A stretch of DNA of 5,432 nt from Fidelibacterota bacterium. Its GTDB lineage: Bacteria > Fidelibacterota > Fidelibacteria > Fidelibacterales > Fidelibacteraceae. The position numbers and the translations under genes were made by a program. The stretch covers positions 1 to 5,432 of the forward strand of contig JAUVKP010000089.1 of assembly GCA_030596185.1 (NCBI GenBank), given 5' to 3'. Below, one piece after another: positions 5,409 to 5,432 of this stretch (within the stretch, counting starts at the first letter, position 1; the number at the start of each line of letters is the position of its first letter). The notes under the pieces were generated by a model. That model was not told the origin of the DNA and did no database searches. It saw only the letters and a program-made list of their open reading frames with translations.

Positions 5409-5432
5409 AATCTGTGTGCATCTGCGAAATCT
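5409..5432 (+). repeat. Right inverted repeat flanking the GxxExxY gene
   Basis: The plus-strand unit starts AATCTGTG and ends GCGAAATCT at the very edge of the window, so it may extend further. It is the inverse partner of 4949-4972 and lies 20 nt upstream of the TTG start. Within it (A)ATCTG(T/C)G recurs, so the element is itself built of short related words. Confidence 0.65.

Overview
The window looks like chromosomal DNA of a Gram-negative bacterium: a TolC-type outer-membrane channel and an RND pump only make sense with an outer membrane. Every recognisable gene lies on the minus strand. The genes are of moderate GC, and the intergenic spaces are unusually rich in small repeats (heptamer arrays, palindromic elements, a repeat-flanked GxxExxY gene). 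That combination is typical of environmental bacteria. An FCB-type or candidate-phylum lineage is possible, but nothing here fixes the taxon and I would not name one.

Layout, in the direction of transcription (right to left): (1) 4949-5432, a GxxExxY / PD-(D/E)XK_3 gene started by TTG and bracketed by 24-bp imperfect inverted repeats; it is visibly AT-richer than the rest. (2) 4278-4913, a chloramphenicol acetyltransferase-family gene with all key catalytic residues; its stop codon lies inside a heptamer repeat array. (3) 3886-4277, an intergenic region with a hairpin, a pair of oppositely oriented palindromic repeats, a second heptamer array, two TetR-type operators and a promoter. (4) 3885 down to 1, a tightly packed operon tetR - tolC-like - membrane fusion protein - RND permease, the last cut by the window edge.

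The four operon genes should act as one unit. The TetR regulator probably represses its own promoter through the two operators until a ligand releases it. The pump, lipoprotein adaptor and outer-membrane channel then assemble into a tripartite efflux system. The junctions are tight (ATGA overlap, 1-nt gap, 21-nt gap), which suggests translational coupling. The acetyltransferase upstream could add a second, enzymatic layer of drug resistance, but it is separated by some 390 bases of repeats and its link to the operon is only positional.

No clearly new defence or biosynthetic system is visible. The points most worth a second look are the inverted-repeat-flanked GxxExxY unit, the two phased heptamer arrays (one abutting an operator, one supplying the stop codon of the acetyltransferase), and the dual-operator promoter.
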